Positions 9,149 to 17,263 of a stretch of 64,000 bases of DNA are shown piece by piece. Each line of letters starts with the position of its first letter. The stretch's first letter is position 1. A model generated the notes under the pieces. It was not told where the DNA came from, made no database searches, and saw only the letters and a program-made list of their open reading frames with translations. Made by a program: the position numbers and the translations under genes. The DNA is taken from contig NZ_JACHXD010000006.1 of NCBI RefSeq assembly GCF_014191875.1, forward strand, positions 254,605 to 318,604. Reading direction: 5' to 3'. The DNA is from Pseudoduganella violacea. Its GTDB lineage: Bacteria > Pseudomonadota > Gammaproteobacteria > Burkholderiales > Burkholderiaceae_D.

Positions 9149-10168
9149 ATGCCTGCGATTTCAGTGGTCATGCCGGCCTACAATGCCGCCGCCTTCCTGC
9201 AGGAAGCCATCGACAGCATTCTGGCCCAGACCTTTACCGATTTCGAACTGATCGTGATCAACGATGGTTCGACCGATGCCACCGTCAGCTTGCTGGCGCA
9301 GCAAAGCGATCCGCGCGTGCGCGTGGTCGACAATGGCGTCAACCGGGGGCTGATCTATACCCGCAATCTCGGCATCGATCTGGCGACGGCGCCCTTCATC
9401 GCCTTCCTCGATAGCGATGACTTGGCGTTCCCGCAGCGTTTGCAGCGGCAGTACGATTATCTGCAGCAGCATCCCGAGGTCGATGCCGTGGGTTGCTGGT
9501 CGCAGCCCATTGATGCCGAGGGACGGCCGCGGCCGTACGCCTGGCGCTTGCCGGGCGATAGCGATTTCGTCAAGGCGACGCTGCTGTTCCGGGCGTATAT
9601 CAGCACGCCAGCCTTCTTTGTGCGGACCGAGGTCATGCGCGCGCTGCGCTTTTCGCCTGAGCATGATCTGGCGGAAGACTACGATATGTACACGCGCGGC
9701 GTGCAGCACTACCGCTTCGTCAATCTGCCCGAAGTCTTGATCGCCATCCGCATTCACGGCAACAATATCACGCGGCTGAAAAAAGACCGGCTGGCGCAGA
9801 ATATGAACGCCATCAGCGCCAAGCTGTTGCGGCGCCTGGAGATCGAGGCGAGCGAGGACGAGCTGCGCCTGCACCGTTATATCGAATGGCTGGACGAGGC
9901 CCCCGCCCAGGTCTTGCAGCGCAGCCGCGCGTGGCTGGCGCGCATCGTCGCGGCCAACCAGCGCTGCGGCTTATATGAGGCGCGCGCGCTGCGCCATGCT
10001 GTGGCCGAGCGCTGGTTTGCCGTCTGCAACGCCAACAGCCATGCCGGCCTGGGCGTGCTGCTGGCCTGGTTGCGCGGACCGCATTCCTGGGGCGGCGTGC
10101 TGGGGCCGCGCGACTACCTGAAACTGTGCGCCAAGACGCTGCTGGGCAGCCTGCGTCGGCGTGGATAA
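9149..10168 (+). CDS. Family 2 glycosyltransferase
   Basis: GT-A fold glycosyltransferase of 339 residues. It opens ISVVMPAYNAAAFLQEAIDSIL, with the nucleotide-binding INDGSTD motif at about residues 37-43 and the metal-binding FLDSDD near residue 90. The acceptor-side ED motif may be AEDYDMYTRG. The C-terminal 120 residues are less conserved and may bind the acceptor. It sits in the polymerase - GT32 - GT2 - flippase run with three-base gaps, so it belongs to the same transcript. Specificity cannot be inferred. Confidence 0.88.
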   Translation: MPAISVVMPAYNAAAFLQEAIDSILAQTFTDFELIVINDGSTDATVSLLAQQSDPRVRVVDNGVNRGLIYTRNLGIDLATAPFIAFLDSDDLAFPQRLQRQYDYLQQHPEVDAVGCWSQPIDAEGRPRPYAWRLPGDSDFVKATLLFRAYISTPAFFVRTEVMRALRFSPEHDLAEDYDMYTRGVQHYRFVNLPEVLIAIRIHGNNITRLKKDRLAQNMNAISAKLLRRLEIEASEDELRLHRYIEWLDEAPAQVLQRSRAWLARIVAANQRCGLYEARALRHAVAERWFAVCNANSHAGLGVLLAWLRGPHSWGGVLGPRDYLKLCAKTLLGSLRRRG

Positions 10169-10177
10169 GGATTGTTT

Positions 10178-11476
10178 TTGAAGTCAAGTATCTTTAGTTT
10201 CCTCTGGCTGGCCAGCGAAAAGCTGGTGCGCATCTTTACCGGCGTTTTCGTCGGCCTGTGGATCGCGCGCTATCTGGGGCCGTCCCAGTATGGCGTCTAC
10301 ATGTATGCGCTGGCCTGGGTCGGCCTGTTTAACGGTATCGCCTGGTTCGGCGTCGGGGAAAACGTGATCCGCAACCTGGTGCGCAATCCGGGCAGCGATG
10401 ACGAGGTGCTGGGCGCGGCGTTTGCCATCCGCCTGATCGGCTCCCTGATGGCCGGCACGCTGGCGGTGGCCGTCATGTATGTTTCCGGCCGGCGCGAGGC
10501 GGAGCTGCTGCAACTGGTCATTCTGATGAGTCTGGCCATTCCGTTTGCCGAAACCCCGGCCGGCATCTTCCTGTTCTTCCAAAGTAAATTGGCCATCGCC
10601 ATGCCGGTGATGCTGCAAAACGGCGTGCGCCTGGCCGCTGCCGCGCTGCGCATCGGCCTGATCCTGGCCGGCTGCAGCCTGCCCTGGTTCGGCGCGGCGG
10701 TACTGGTCGAATCGGTGGGCATTTTCCTGGTCCTGTTTGGCTTGTATCTGGCGCGCGGCGGCCGCCTGTCGACTTGGAAATACAGCTGGGAAGGTATCCG
10801 CGCGATGATGATCCAGGGCACGCCGATCGCCATTTCCGCCTTGATTTCGAGCTTGGCGGCGCGCATCGACCAGTTGATGCTGGGCTGGTTTACCGACTTC
10901 GTCCAAGTCGGCATGTATGGCGCGGCCCTGCGCTTTTCGGAATTCTGGTGGACTTTCGCGCCCATCCTGATGAACTCGCTCTCGCCCAAATACATTTTCA
11001 ATATCGAAGATCCCCAGCAGATGCAGCGCAATATCATGCGCATCAAGGCCGCCATGCTGGCCATCAGCCTGGGACCGGTGCTGCTGATCCTGCTCATCGG
11101 CGACTATGCGATTCCCTTGCTGCTGGGCCAGCAGTACGCGGCGGCCCTGCCCGTGCTGTATGTGCATATTTTCATCGCCGTGTTTGTGTTCTTCGATGCG
11201 CCGCTGGCCCAGTATTTACTGGCCGGCAACCGGCAAAGTCAGCTCATCTGGAAGTCGGTCTTCATGTTGGGCGTCAATGCCCTGCTCAATTTATGGCTGG
11301 TGCCGCTGCAGGGCGCGGTCGGCGCCGCGCTGGCGACATTGTGCGCCTATGCTCTAACCTTGCTGGTATTTTATCGCCTGGTGCCGGCGTATCGGGATTT
11401 AGGGCAACTCCAGCTCGGTTCGCTGGCTTTCATCTGGCGTCTGGCGCGCGGCCGGGAACGCTGGAGAATCGGCTGA
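10178..11476 (+). CDS. Wzx-type polysaccharide flippase
   Basis: Oligosaccharide flippase of the polysaccharide-biosynthesis/MATE-like superfamily, moving lipid-linked EPS repeat units across the inner membrane. It has about 12 hydrophobic helices. The opening FLWLASEKLVRIFTGVFVGLWIARYLGPSQYG is characteristic: two helices flanking the conserved YLGPSQYG turn. The start is not ATG. In-frame TTG codons lie at 10172 and 10178; TAAGGA upstream (ending 10171) is spaced better for 10178, so that was chosen (432 residues). Last gene of the first EPS run; no clear terminator follows. Confidence 0.88.
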   Translation: MKSSIFSFLWLASEKLVRIFTGVFVGLWIARYLGPSQYGVYMYALAWVGLFNGIAWFGVGENVIRNLVRNPGSDDEVLGAAFAIRLIGSLMAGTLAVAVMYVSGRREAELLQLVILMSLAIPFAETPAGIFLFFQSKLAIAMPVMLQNGVRLAAAALRIGLILAGCSLPWFGAAVLVESVGIFLVLFGLYLARGGRLSTWKYSWEGIRAMMIQGTPIAISALISSLAARIDQLMLGWFTDFVQVGMYGAALRFSEFWWTFAPILMNSLSPKYIFNIEDPQQMQRNIMRIKAAMLAISLGPVLLILLIGDYAIPLLLGQQYAAALPVLYVHIFIAVFVFFDAPLAQYLLAGNRQSQLIWKSVFMLGVNALLNLWLVPLQGAVGAALATLCAYALTLLVFYRLVPAYRDLGQLQLGSLAFIWRLARGRERWRIG

Positions 11477-11624
11477 ACCTGCTTGAGATGCGACAGTCCC
11501 CGCACTGAAACAAATCCCGCCTTGGAGCGCTGCTGGCTTGCCGGTAAGATGGGCTTCTTTATCCACGGCCACGGCGGGAATTTGCAGAAGGTTGCCACTA
11601 GACAACGAACATTGCTTTTGATTC

Positions 11625-11633
11625 GTGTATAGT
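11625..11633 (+). promoter_or_regulatory. Possible -10 region (TATAGT) upstream of the secreted lyase gene
   Basis: GTGTATAGT contains a good -10 hexamer (TATAGT, 11628-11633) in the 269-base gap before the lyase gene. No convincing -35 box lies 16-18 bases upstream, so activation by a regulator would be needed. The same nine bases occur at 1040-1048 ahead of epsD. The 110-base leader after it contains a short hairpin (AGCATC-CCC-GATGCT) and GGAGAC before the ATG at 11746. Weak evidence. Confidence 0.3.
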
Positions 11634-11745
11634 ACGGCCTGGTTCCAACTGCACGCTGATTTGACCGGATCATTGAAGGCGGCGGCCCGCGCGCGGCAGC
11701 GCGTGGGAGAGCATCCCCGATGCTGAGTTTTCATGGAGACTTCAA

Positions 11746-13977
11746 ATGACTTTCGGCAATAACATACTTGCTAGCATGATCGCGCTGGGTTTGGCGTCGA
11801 TCGCGGTTCCCAGTCATGCGGACTGGGCCTTGTCGGCCGATCCGATCGCGGTCAAGCCGCGCCCGGAGCAAATGCAGGTGCAGCCGCAGAACCCGCCGGC
11901 CTTCACCTGGTCGCGCCATCCGCTCAAGCCGGCCAGTTACACGGTGGAAGTGAAGTCGGGCAGCGCGGTGGTGGCCACCTACACCACGAAACGCAATTTC
12001 TACCTCCCTGCCAAGGCGTTCGCTGCGGGCACCTATACCTGGCGTGTGACGCCCTCGACGGTGGAAGCCTGGTCGACCCCGCGTACCTTTGTGATCGACT
12101 CGACGTCCAAGGTCTTCGAAGTGCCGGAATCGGAAGTGCTGCGGACCAATGCCATCAAGCACCCGCGGCCGCGCATCCTGCCCAAGGAGTTCATGCCCGT
12201 CGCGCAATGGTCGGCGGCCATGAAAACCGACCGCGGCGCGGCGCTGACCCGGTTGACCAATGAAGTCACGGGCCGGATCACCTCGTTGGTGCCGATCCGC
12301 GATACGGACTGGGTGATGTTTACCACCACCACCGCGTCGGCGGCGCGCTCGGCGCAGGATACCGATATCCGTACCAAGATCGGCTTGGCGGCGCGCCAAG
12401 CGGAGGCCGCGGCCCTGTTGTTCCGCCTGACCGGCGATGTCAAATTCCTCAACGAAGCGCTGTTGCGCGGCGACCAGCTGGCGGCCCTGAATCCCTACGG
12501 CACCACCAGCTACAGCAACCAGGACCAGGCCACGCGCCAGATCGCGTTCTCGCTGGCCAAGTCGGTGGATTTGATTTACGACAAGCTCGACGCCACGCGG
12601 CGGGCCGCCTGGCTGAAAGCCATCGAGCAGCGCGTGGCCGTGATTTATGCCGACCTGGCCGGTGGTGATGGCCGGATGGACCAGTACCCCTTCGATTCGC
12701 ATGGCGGCAGTAATCTGGGCTATGTGTCCGTGATCGCCGCGCTGCTGGTCAACGAAATTCCGGCAGCCCAGACCTGGTTTGATTTCGCCGTGCGCGCCTT
12801 CATCCATTCGACCTCGGTCTGGAGCGGCCCGGAAGGTGGCTTCTCTCAGGGCACGGCCTACGGCACGTATACGGCCGACATCTTGCTGCAGCAATGGCAG
12901 CCGCTGGGCGAGGCGTTGGGCTTGAACCTGTTCAATAAACCCTGGGCCATCGGCTTCACCAATTACATGATGCACTTCCTGCCGCCAGGCAGTCCGGGCA
13001 ATGTGTTTGGCGACGAGCGCGAGATCATTCCGAACTGGGGCTTGACCAAGGCCTTCGCCTCGCGCTACACCACGCCGACGGCCGCCTGGTACGCGAAGAA
13101 CCAGCTGGGCGATGAAAACGACCTGACCTTGCTGACGGCCCGCTATCCTTTGCCGGTGCAGACCGTGACGACGGCCGTGCCGCCGGCCAATGCCGCGCTG
13201 TACCCGAGCATCGGCTGGGTCGCCATGCACAGCAGCATGGCCGACCGCGCCCGCACCTCGCTGTACTTCAAGTCCAGTCCCTATGGTTCCTACAACCATA
13301 GCCACAGCGACCAGAATTCCATTGTTCTGAACAGTGGCGGGCGCCGTCTGCTGATGGAAGCGGGTTATCAGGACTACTATATGTCGCCGCTGGTGACCAG
13401 CTGGTATCGCCAGACCAAGGCCCATAACGCCATCACCTATGACGGCGGCGTCGGCCAGTTCACTCAGGGCACGGGCGAAAACCTTGGTTACAACGGGCGC
13501 ATCACGGCCTTCAGCACGAGCGCCGCGCTCGACTACGCGGAAGGCGACGCCACCCCGGCCTATGCCGGCAGCCTGAGTGCGGCCATCCGCAAAGTCTGGT
13601 ATTTGCGCGGCCAGGATGCGGTGGTTGTGTTGGACAAGATCAGTTCGCCGGCCGCGCATAAATTTGAATGGAATATGCACGCCGCCGGCCCGATCAAAAC
13701 CGAGGCGCCCGCTAAAGTCGCCATCACCAATGTGGACCGCTCGGTCTGCCTGACGGATCTGAGCAGCGGCTCGGTCTTCGAAACGCGCAGCGGCCCGCCG
13801 CCGAAGGCTGGCATGGTCGAAAACCATGGTGCTTATGTCAAGACGGCGGCGGCCACCAGCGCCGAATTCCTGGTCGTGCTCGACGTCGGTTGCAAGCGCC
13901 CGGCGGTCACGCTGACCAACACGGCCTCGGGCCGCACGCTGACCATCGGCACCCAGACGCTGAACCTGCCCAAATAA
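11746..13977 (+). CDS. Secreted heparinase II/III-family polysaccharide lyase
   Basis: Likely secreted enzyme that cleaves uronic-acid-containing polysaccharide by beta-elimination, possibly trimming or releasing the EPS made by this locus. It has a Sec signal peptide (residues about 1-27, cut after SHA), an Ig-like DUF4962-type domain (PRPEQMQVQPQNPPAFTW), an alpha-toroid with a Tyr/His-rich region, and a C-terminal heparinase II/III beta-sandwich with YNHSHSDQNSIVLNSGG and TKAHNAITYDGG. The 743-residue length fits this architecture. It stands alone between a 269-base leader and a strong terminator. Catalytic specificity (alginate-like or heparin-like) is unknown; alginate-like is suggested only by algD downstream. 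Confidence 0.82.
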   Translation: MTFGNNILASMIALGLASIAVPSHADWALSADPIAVKPRPEQMQVQPQNPPAFTWSRHPLKPASYTVEVKSGSAVVATYTTKRNFYLPAKAFAAGTYTWRVTPSTVEAWSTPRTFVIDSTSKVFEVPESEVLRTNAIKHPRPRILPKEFMPVAQWSAAMKTDRGAALTRLTNEVTGRITSLVPIRDTDWVMFTTTTASAARSAQDTDIRTKIGLAARQAEAAALLFRLTGDVKFLNEALLRGDQLAALNPYGTTSYSNQDQATRQIAFSLAKSVDLIYDKLDATRRAAWLKAIEQRVAVIYADLAGGDGRMDQYPFDSHGGSNLGYVSVIAALLVNEIPAAQTWFDFAVRAFIHSTSVWSGPEGGFSQGTAYGTYTADILLQQWQPLGEALGLNLFNKPWAIGFTNYMMHFLPPGSPGNVFGDEREIIPNWGLTKAFASRYTTPTAAWYAKNQLGDENDLTLLTARYPLPVQTVTTAVPPANAALYPSIGWVAMHSSMADRARTSLYFKSSPYGSYNHSHSDQNSIVLNSGGRRLLMEAGYQDYYMSPLVTSWYRQTKAHNAITYDGGVGQFTQGTGENLGYNGRITAFSTSAALDYAEGDATPAYAGSLSAAIRKVWYLRGQDAVVVLDKISSPAAHKFEWNMHAAGPIKTEAPAKVAITNVDRSVCLTDLSSGSVFETRSGPPPKAGMVENHGAYVKTAAATSAEFLVVLDVGCKRPAVTLTNTASGRTLTIGTQTLNLPK

Positions 13978-13994
13978 GCCGGGGAGGGCGGATG

Positions 13995-14028
13995 AAAAAC
14001 GGTTGCGTTAAAGCAACCGTTTTTTTTT
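13995..14028 (+). terminator. Rho-independent terminator after the secreted lyase gene
   Basis: Twelve-base perfect stem (AAAAACGGTTGC / GCAACCGTTTTT) with a six-base loop, followed by further T residues to 14028. It separates the lyase gene from the CapK-like gene. Confidence 0.9.
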
Positions 14029-14176
14029 GCGCGGCGCAGCAGCGGCAGCCCATCCGCACGATAGAACTGCGGCGCTGAGCGTGGCCGGTTTTCGTTTACA
14101 ATCTCCTGGACAAGATTGCAAAAGTGGCAAATTGCTGCCGCCACAATTGTATTTTTGTTGACATTGTGTTATTGTT

Positions 14177-14192
14177 TGGCACTGCCTGTGCC
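14177..14192 (+). promoter_or_regulatory. Candidate sigma-54 promoter before the second EPS gene run
   Basis: TGGCACT-GCCT-GTGCC matches the sigma-54 consensus TGGCACG-N4-TTGCW at 9 of 12 defined positions, with the essential GG and GC at the right distance. It lies 40 bases before the CapK-like start. An overlapping sigma-70 alternative exists: TTGTAT (14147-14152), 17 bases, then an extended -10 TG-T-TATTGT (14167-14175). Both are read by eye; neither is certain. Confidence 0.35.
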
Positions 14193-14232
14193 GGTGGTTC
14201 CGAGCGCCCCCTGATTCTTCCACGAGTTTCCG

Positions 14233-15576
14233 ATGTTAGCTTCCCTGCGAAAAGAAGTGCTGTATGGTGGACGCGCCTTGTTGCGCGACAATTATTTGAG
14301 CCGGCGCCTGATGTGGCGCCTGGTGGGCCAGGAACGCCTCGCCCCCGAGGCTTTGCAAGACTTGCAGCATCGGCTTTTGCGGCGCAGCATGCAAGCGGCC
14401 GTCGCGGCCTTGCCCTACTACCGCCATATCCGCAGCGATTTCAGCGCGGCGGAAGCGCCGCAAGCCTTGCGCGAACTGTTTCCCGTGATCGACAAGCCGA
14501 CCTTGCTGCAGCAACCCGCTGCCCTTTACCCGCACGGCGGGCGCAAGCGGGTGTGGGAAGCCTGGGGCAAGACCAGCGGCACCACGGGCTCGCCGCTGAC
14601 CATTATCCGCAGCATGGCCTCGGTGCAGATGGAGCAAGCCTTTATCAAGCGCCACTGGACCTGGGGCGGCTTTCACGACGGCATGCGGCGCGCCAGCCTG
14701 CGCGGCGATCTGGTGGCCGCGCCCGAACGGCGCCAGCCGCCGTTTTGGTTTTACAACCGCTATAACCAGCAACTGCTGCTCTCGTCGCGCCACTTGAACG
14801 AGGCTTGCGTCGATGCCATCATCGACGAGCTCGAGCGCTTTGCGCCGGCCATGCTGCAAGCCTATCCGTCGACCGCTTACACGCTCGCGCAATTCCTGCA
14901 GCGGCGCGGCCGCCGGCTGCGCATTCCGGTGCTGTTCAGCGCCTCGGAACCGCTGTATCCGCACCAGCAGGAGCTGATCGAGCAGTGGCTGGCGCCGAAA
15001 ATCATGGACATGTATGGCATGGCCGAGCGGGTGGCATTCGCCACCCAGTGCGAACACGGGGAAACCCATATCAATCCCGATTATTCATATGTGGAAATCC
15101 TGGACGAGCAGGGCCGGCCGACCGAGGACTACGGCCACATCGTCGGCACCACCTTCCATAATCTGAGCCAGCCGCTGCTGCGTTACCGGCTCAGCGACCG
15201 CAGCCGCTGGAAGCCGGGGCAGTGCCGCTGCGGCCGGCCTTTCCCCATGATCGAATCCGTCACCGGCAAGCTGGAAGACGCCATTACCGGCGGCGATGGC
15301 GCGTTTGTCAGCCCCTCGGTGCTGACCTTCGCGTTCAAGGGCGTGCAGCATATCCGCAAATCCCAGGTGGCGCAGACGGCGCCGGGCCAGTGGGAAATCC
15401 GGCTGGTGCCCGATGCCGGTTTCAGCGCGGCCGACAGCGAACTGCTGTTGCGCAATATCCGCGAGCTGGTCGACGCCACCGTCCAGGCCCGCGTCGTCCT
15501 GCGCGACGAGCTGCCCAATACCGCGGCCGGCAAATTCCGCTGGGTCGTCAATGAAAGCCCGCGCAGCTCTTTTTAA
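14233..15576 (+). CDS. CapK/PaaK-like adenylate-forming protein
   Basis: Member of the ANL (adenylate-forming) superfamily, related to phenylacetate-CoA ligase and the CapK proteins found in capsule/EPS loci. The AMP-binding P-loop is visible as GKTSGTTGSPLTI, with the downstream DMYGMAE motif and the YRLSDRSRW hinge region. A Cys pair (CRCGRPFP) resembles the metal site of PaaK proteins. Length of 447 is typical. Exact function in EPS loci is not established; it may activate an acyl or amino-acid decoration. The acetyltransferase-like gene 11 bases downstream supports a role in decorating sugars. It heads a run of genes to 25421. Confidence 0.82.
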   Translation: MLASLRKEVLYGGRALLRDNYLSRRLMWRLVGQERLAPEALQDLQHRLLRRSMQAAVAALPYYRHIRSDFSAAEAPQALRELFPVIDKPTLLQQPAALYPHGGRKRVWEAWGKTSGTTGSPLTIIRSMASVQMEQAFIKRHWTWGGFHDGMRRASLRGDLVAAPERRQPPFWFYNRYNQQLLLSSRHLNEACVDAIIDELERFAPAMLQAYPSTAYTLAQFLQRRGRRLRIPVLFSASEPLYPHQQELIEQWLAPKIMDMYGMAERVAFATQCEHGETHINPDYSYVEILDEQGRPTEDYGHIVGTTFHNLSQPLLRYRLSDRSRWKPGQCRCGRPFPMIESVTGKLEDAITGGDGAFVSPSVLTFAFKGVQHIRKSQVAQTAPGQWEIRLVPDAGFSAADSELLLRNIRELVDATVQARVVLRDELPNTAAGKFRWVVNESPRSSF

Positions 15577-15587
15577 GTGAGACCATT

Positions 15588-16196
15588 ATGTTATTTCGAA
15601 TTGCCGTTGCAGCTTTCGGTTCCGACTGGAAGCTGAAGCGTTTATGCGCCGAATGCCGTACTCCCTGGCTGCGGCGGGTGTTGATCAAGCTGTATGGCCT
15701 GTACCAGTATGAGAACGGCAGTTCGATTGCCTGGGATTCTCAGTTTGCTGGCGAACCGTGCTTTCCGCATGGACCCAAAAGCATTTTCGTTTCAGGTGGC
15801 GCCAAGATCGGCCGCAATTGTGTGATCTTCCAGCAGGTGACGATCGGTTCAAATACCTTGCCCGGCTCCAAAGGCATGGGCGCGCCGACGATCGGAGACA
15901 ATTGCTATATCGGCGCAGGCGCCAAGATCGTCGGCGCCGTGCGCGTCGGCCACAATGTGCGCATCGCGGCCAATGCCGTGGTGTACGAGGATGTGCCCGA
16001 CAACAGCGTGGTGCTATCGGGCGAGCAGCGTACCGTGACACGCGCGGCACCGCTGGACAACCGCTTTTACAGTTTCCGCGGCCGCTGGATGTTCTTCAGT
16101 GATGGCGCCTGGACGCCTGTGGTCGATGCCGCGGTGCTGGCTGGCTTGAGTGGGGGACAGTTGCGCTCGCCCGCCCAGCAGGAGTCCCAGCCATGA
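15588..16196 (+). CDS. Hexapeptide-repeat acyltransferase (serine acetyltransferase-like)
   Basis: Left-handed beta-helix acyltransferase, most like serine O-acetyltransferase and EPS-locus acetyltransferases. Hexapeptide repeats run from about residues 60 to 140 (IGRNCVIFQQVTIGS, PTIGDNCYIGAGAKIVGAV, VGHNVRIAANAVVYEDVPDNSVV), with a catalytic-type His in VGHNV. The N-terminal 55 residues are basic and helical. At 202 residues it is shorter than CysE (about 270) and lacks its long N-terminal helical domain, so a role in polysaccharide O-acetylation is more likely than cysteine synthesis. Overlaps the next gene by four bases. Confidence 0.82.
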   Translation: MLFRIAVAAFGSDWKLKRLCAECRTPWLRRVLIKLYGLYQYENGSSIAWDSQFAGEPCFPHGPKSIFVSGGAKIGRNCVIFQQVTIGSNTLPGSKGMGAPTIGDNCYIGAGAKIVGAVRVGHNVRIAANAVVYEDVPDNSVVLSGEQRTVTRAAPLDNRFYSFRGRWMFFSDGAWTPVVDAAVLAGLSGGQLRSPAQQESQP

Positions 16197-17263
16197 AGAA
16201 AATCCTCATGCTCGGCACCGGCCTGCAGACCATGGGCGGCGTGGCCGCCGTGATCCGGGTGTATGCCGAGGCCGGCTTGCTCAGCCGCTTTGATATCGCC
16301 TATCTGGGCACCCACCGCGACGGCGGCAAGGGCGCCAAGCTGGGGGCCATGCTGGGCGCCTACGCGCGTTTCGTCGGCATGCTGTGCCGCGGGCAGCTGG
16401 GCCTGATCCATGTGCATGTGGCCTCGCGCGCCAGCTTTTGGCGCAAGTCCTTCTTTTTCCTGCTGGCCTTCCTGTTCCGGATTCCCGCCATCCTGCATTT
16501 GCATGGCGGCGAATTCGCGCTGTTTTATGGCCGCGAGTGCGGCCCGGTGCGGCAGGCGCTGATCCGCTTCATTTACAACCGCGCCAGCCGGGTGATCGTG
16601 CTGTCCGAGGCGTGGCAGCAATGGGTGCGCGGCATCAGCCGCAATCCGCACGTGACGGTGATCCATAATCCGGTTGTCATGCCGGCGTCCATGGTGCCGT
16701 GGGCGGCGCGCCGCGCCGGCACGGTGCTGGCTTTGGGGCGCCTGTGCAAAGGTAAGGGCAGCTACGATTTGCTCGAGGCGGCGGCGCAACTGGTCGCGGC
16801 GCAGCCAGACTTGCAGCTGCGCCTGGGCGGCGATGGCGAATTGCCGGCCGTCGCGGCCCGGGCGGCGCAACTGGGGCTGGCCGAGCATCTGCGCTTGCTG
16901 GGCTGGGTCAGTGGCGTGGATAAGCAAGCGCAGCTGGAACAAGCCAGCGTCTTCACGCTGCCGTCCTATAACGAAGGCTTGCCGATGAGCGTGCTGGAAG
17001 CCATGGCGGCCGGCCTGCCCGTGGTCACCACGCCCGTCGGCGGCATTCCGGATGCCGTGACCGATGGCGTGGAGGGCTTCCTGGTTCCGCCCGGCGATGT
17101 CGCGGCGCTGGCCATGCGCCTGCAACAGTTGCTAAACGATACGCAGTTGGCGCAGCGCATGGGCGAGGCGGGGCGGCGCAAGGTCGCCACGATGTTTGCG
17201 ACGCAGGCCGTGCTGCCGCAGCTGGAAAAAATGTACACCGAATTGGGATTCGCACCGAAATGA
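16193..17263 (+). CDS. Family 4 glycosyltransferase
   Basis: Retaining GT-B fold glycosyltransferase of 356 residues. It opens KKILMLGTGLQTMGGVAAVI, the glycine-rich acceptor-side loop of GT4 enzymes, and the C-terminal half contains LALGRLCKGKGSYDLLEAA and the E-x7-E region PSYNEGLPMSVLEAMAAGLP. An AGGAG lies nine bases before the ATG. Start and stop overlap both neighbours by ATGA, so it is translationally coupled to the acetyltransferase before it and the lyase-fold protein after it. Donor sugar unknown. Confidence 0.9.
   Translation: MKKILMLGTGLQTMGGVAAVIRVYAEAGLLSRFDIAYLGTHRDGGKGAKLGAMLGAYARFVGMLCRGQLGLIHVHVASRASFWRKSFFFLLAFLFRIPAILHLHGGEFALFYGRECGPVRQALIRFIYNRASRVIVLSEAWQQWVRGISRNPHVTVIHNPVVMPASMVPWAARRAGTVLALGRLCKGKGSYDLLEAAAQLVAAQPDLQLRLGGDGELPAVAARAAQLGLAEHLRLLGWVSGVDKQAQLEQASVFTLPSYNEGLPMSVLEAMAAGLPVVTTPVGGIPDAVTDGVEGFLVPPGDVAALAMRLQQLLNDTQLAQRMGEAGRRKVATMFATQAVLPQLEKMYTELGFAPK

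Noticed and set aside
11731..13827. 698-codon minus-strand frame across the lyase gene
   Set aside because: Shadow of the plus-strand gene, which has a signal peptide and family motifs; the antisense product has no recognisable domain.
14158..14163. TTGACA as a -35 box before the CapK-like gene
   Set aside because: No -10 hexamer 16-18 bases downstream.
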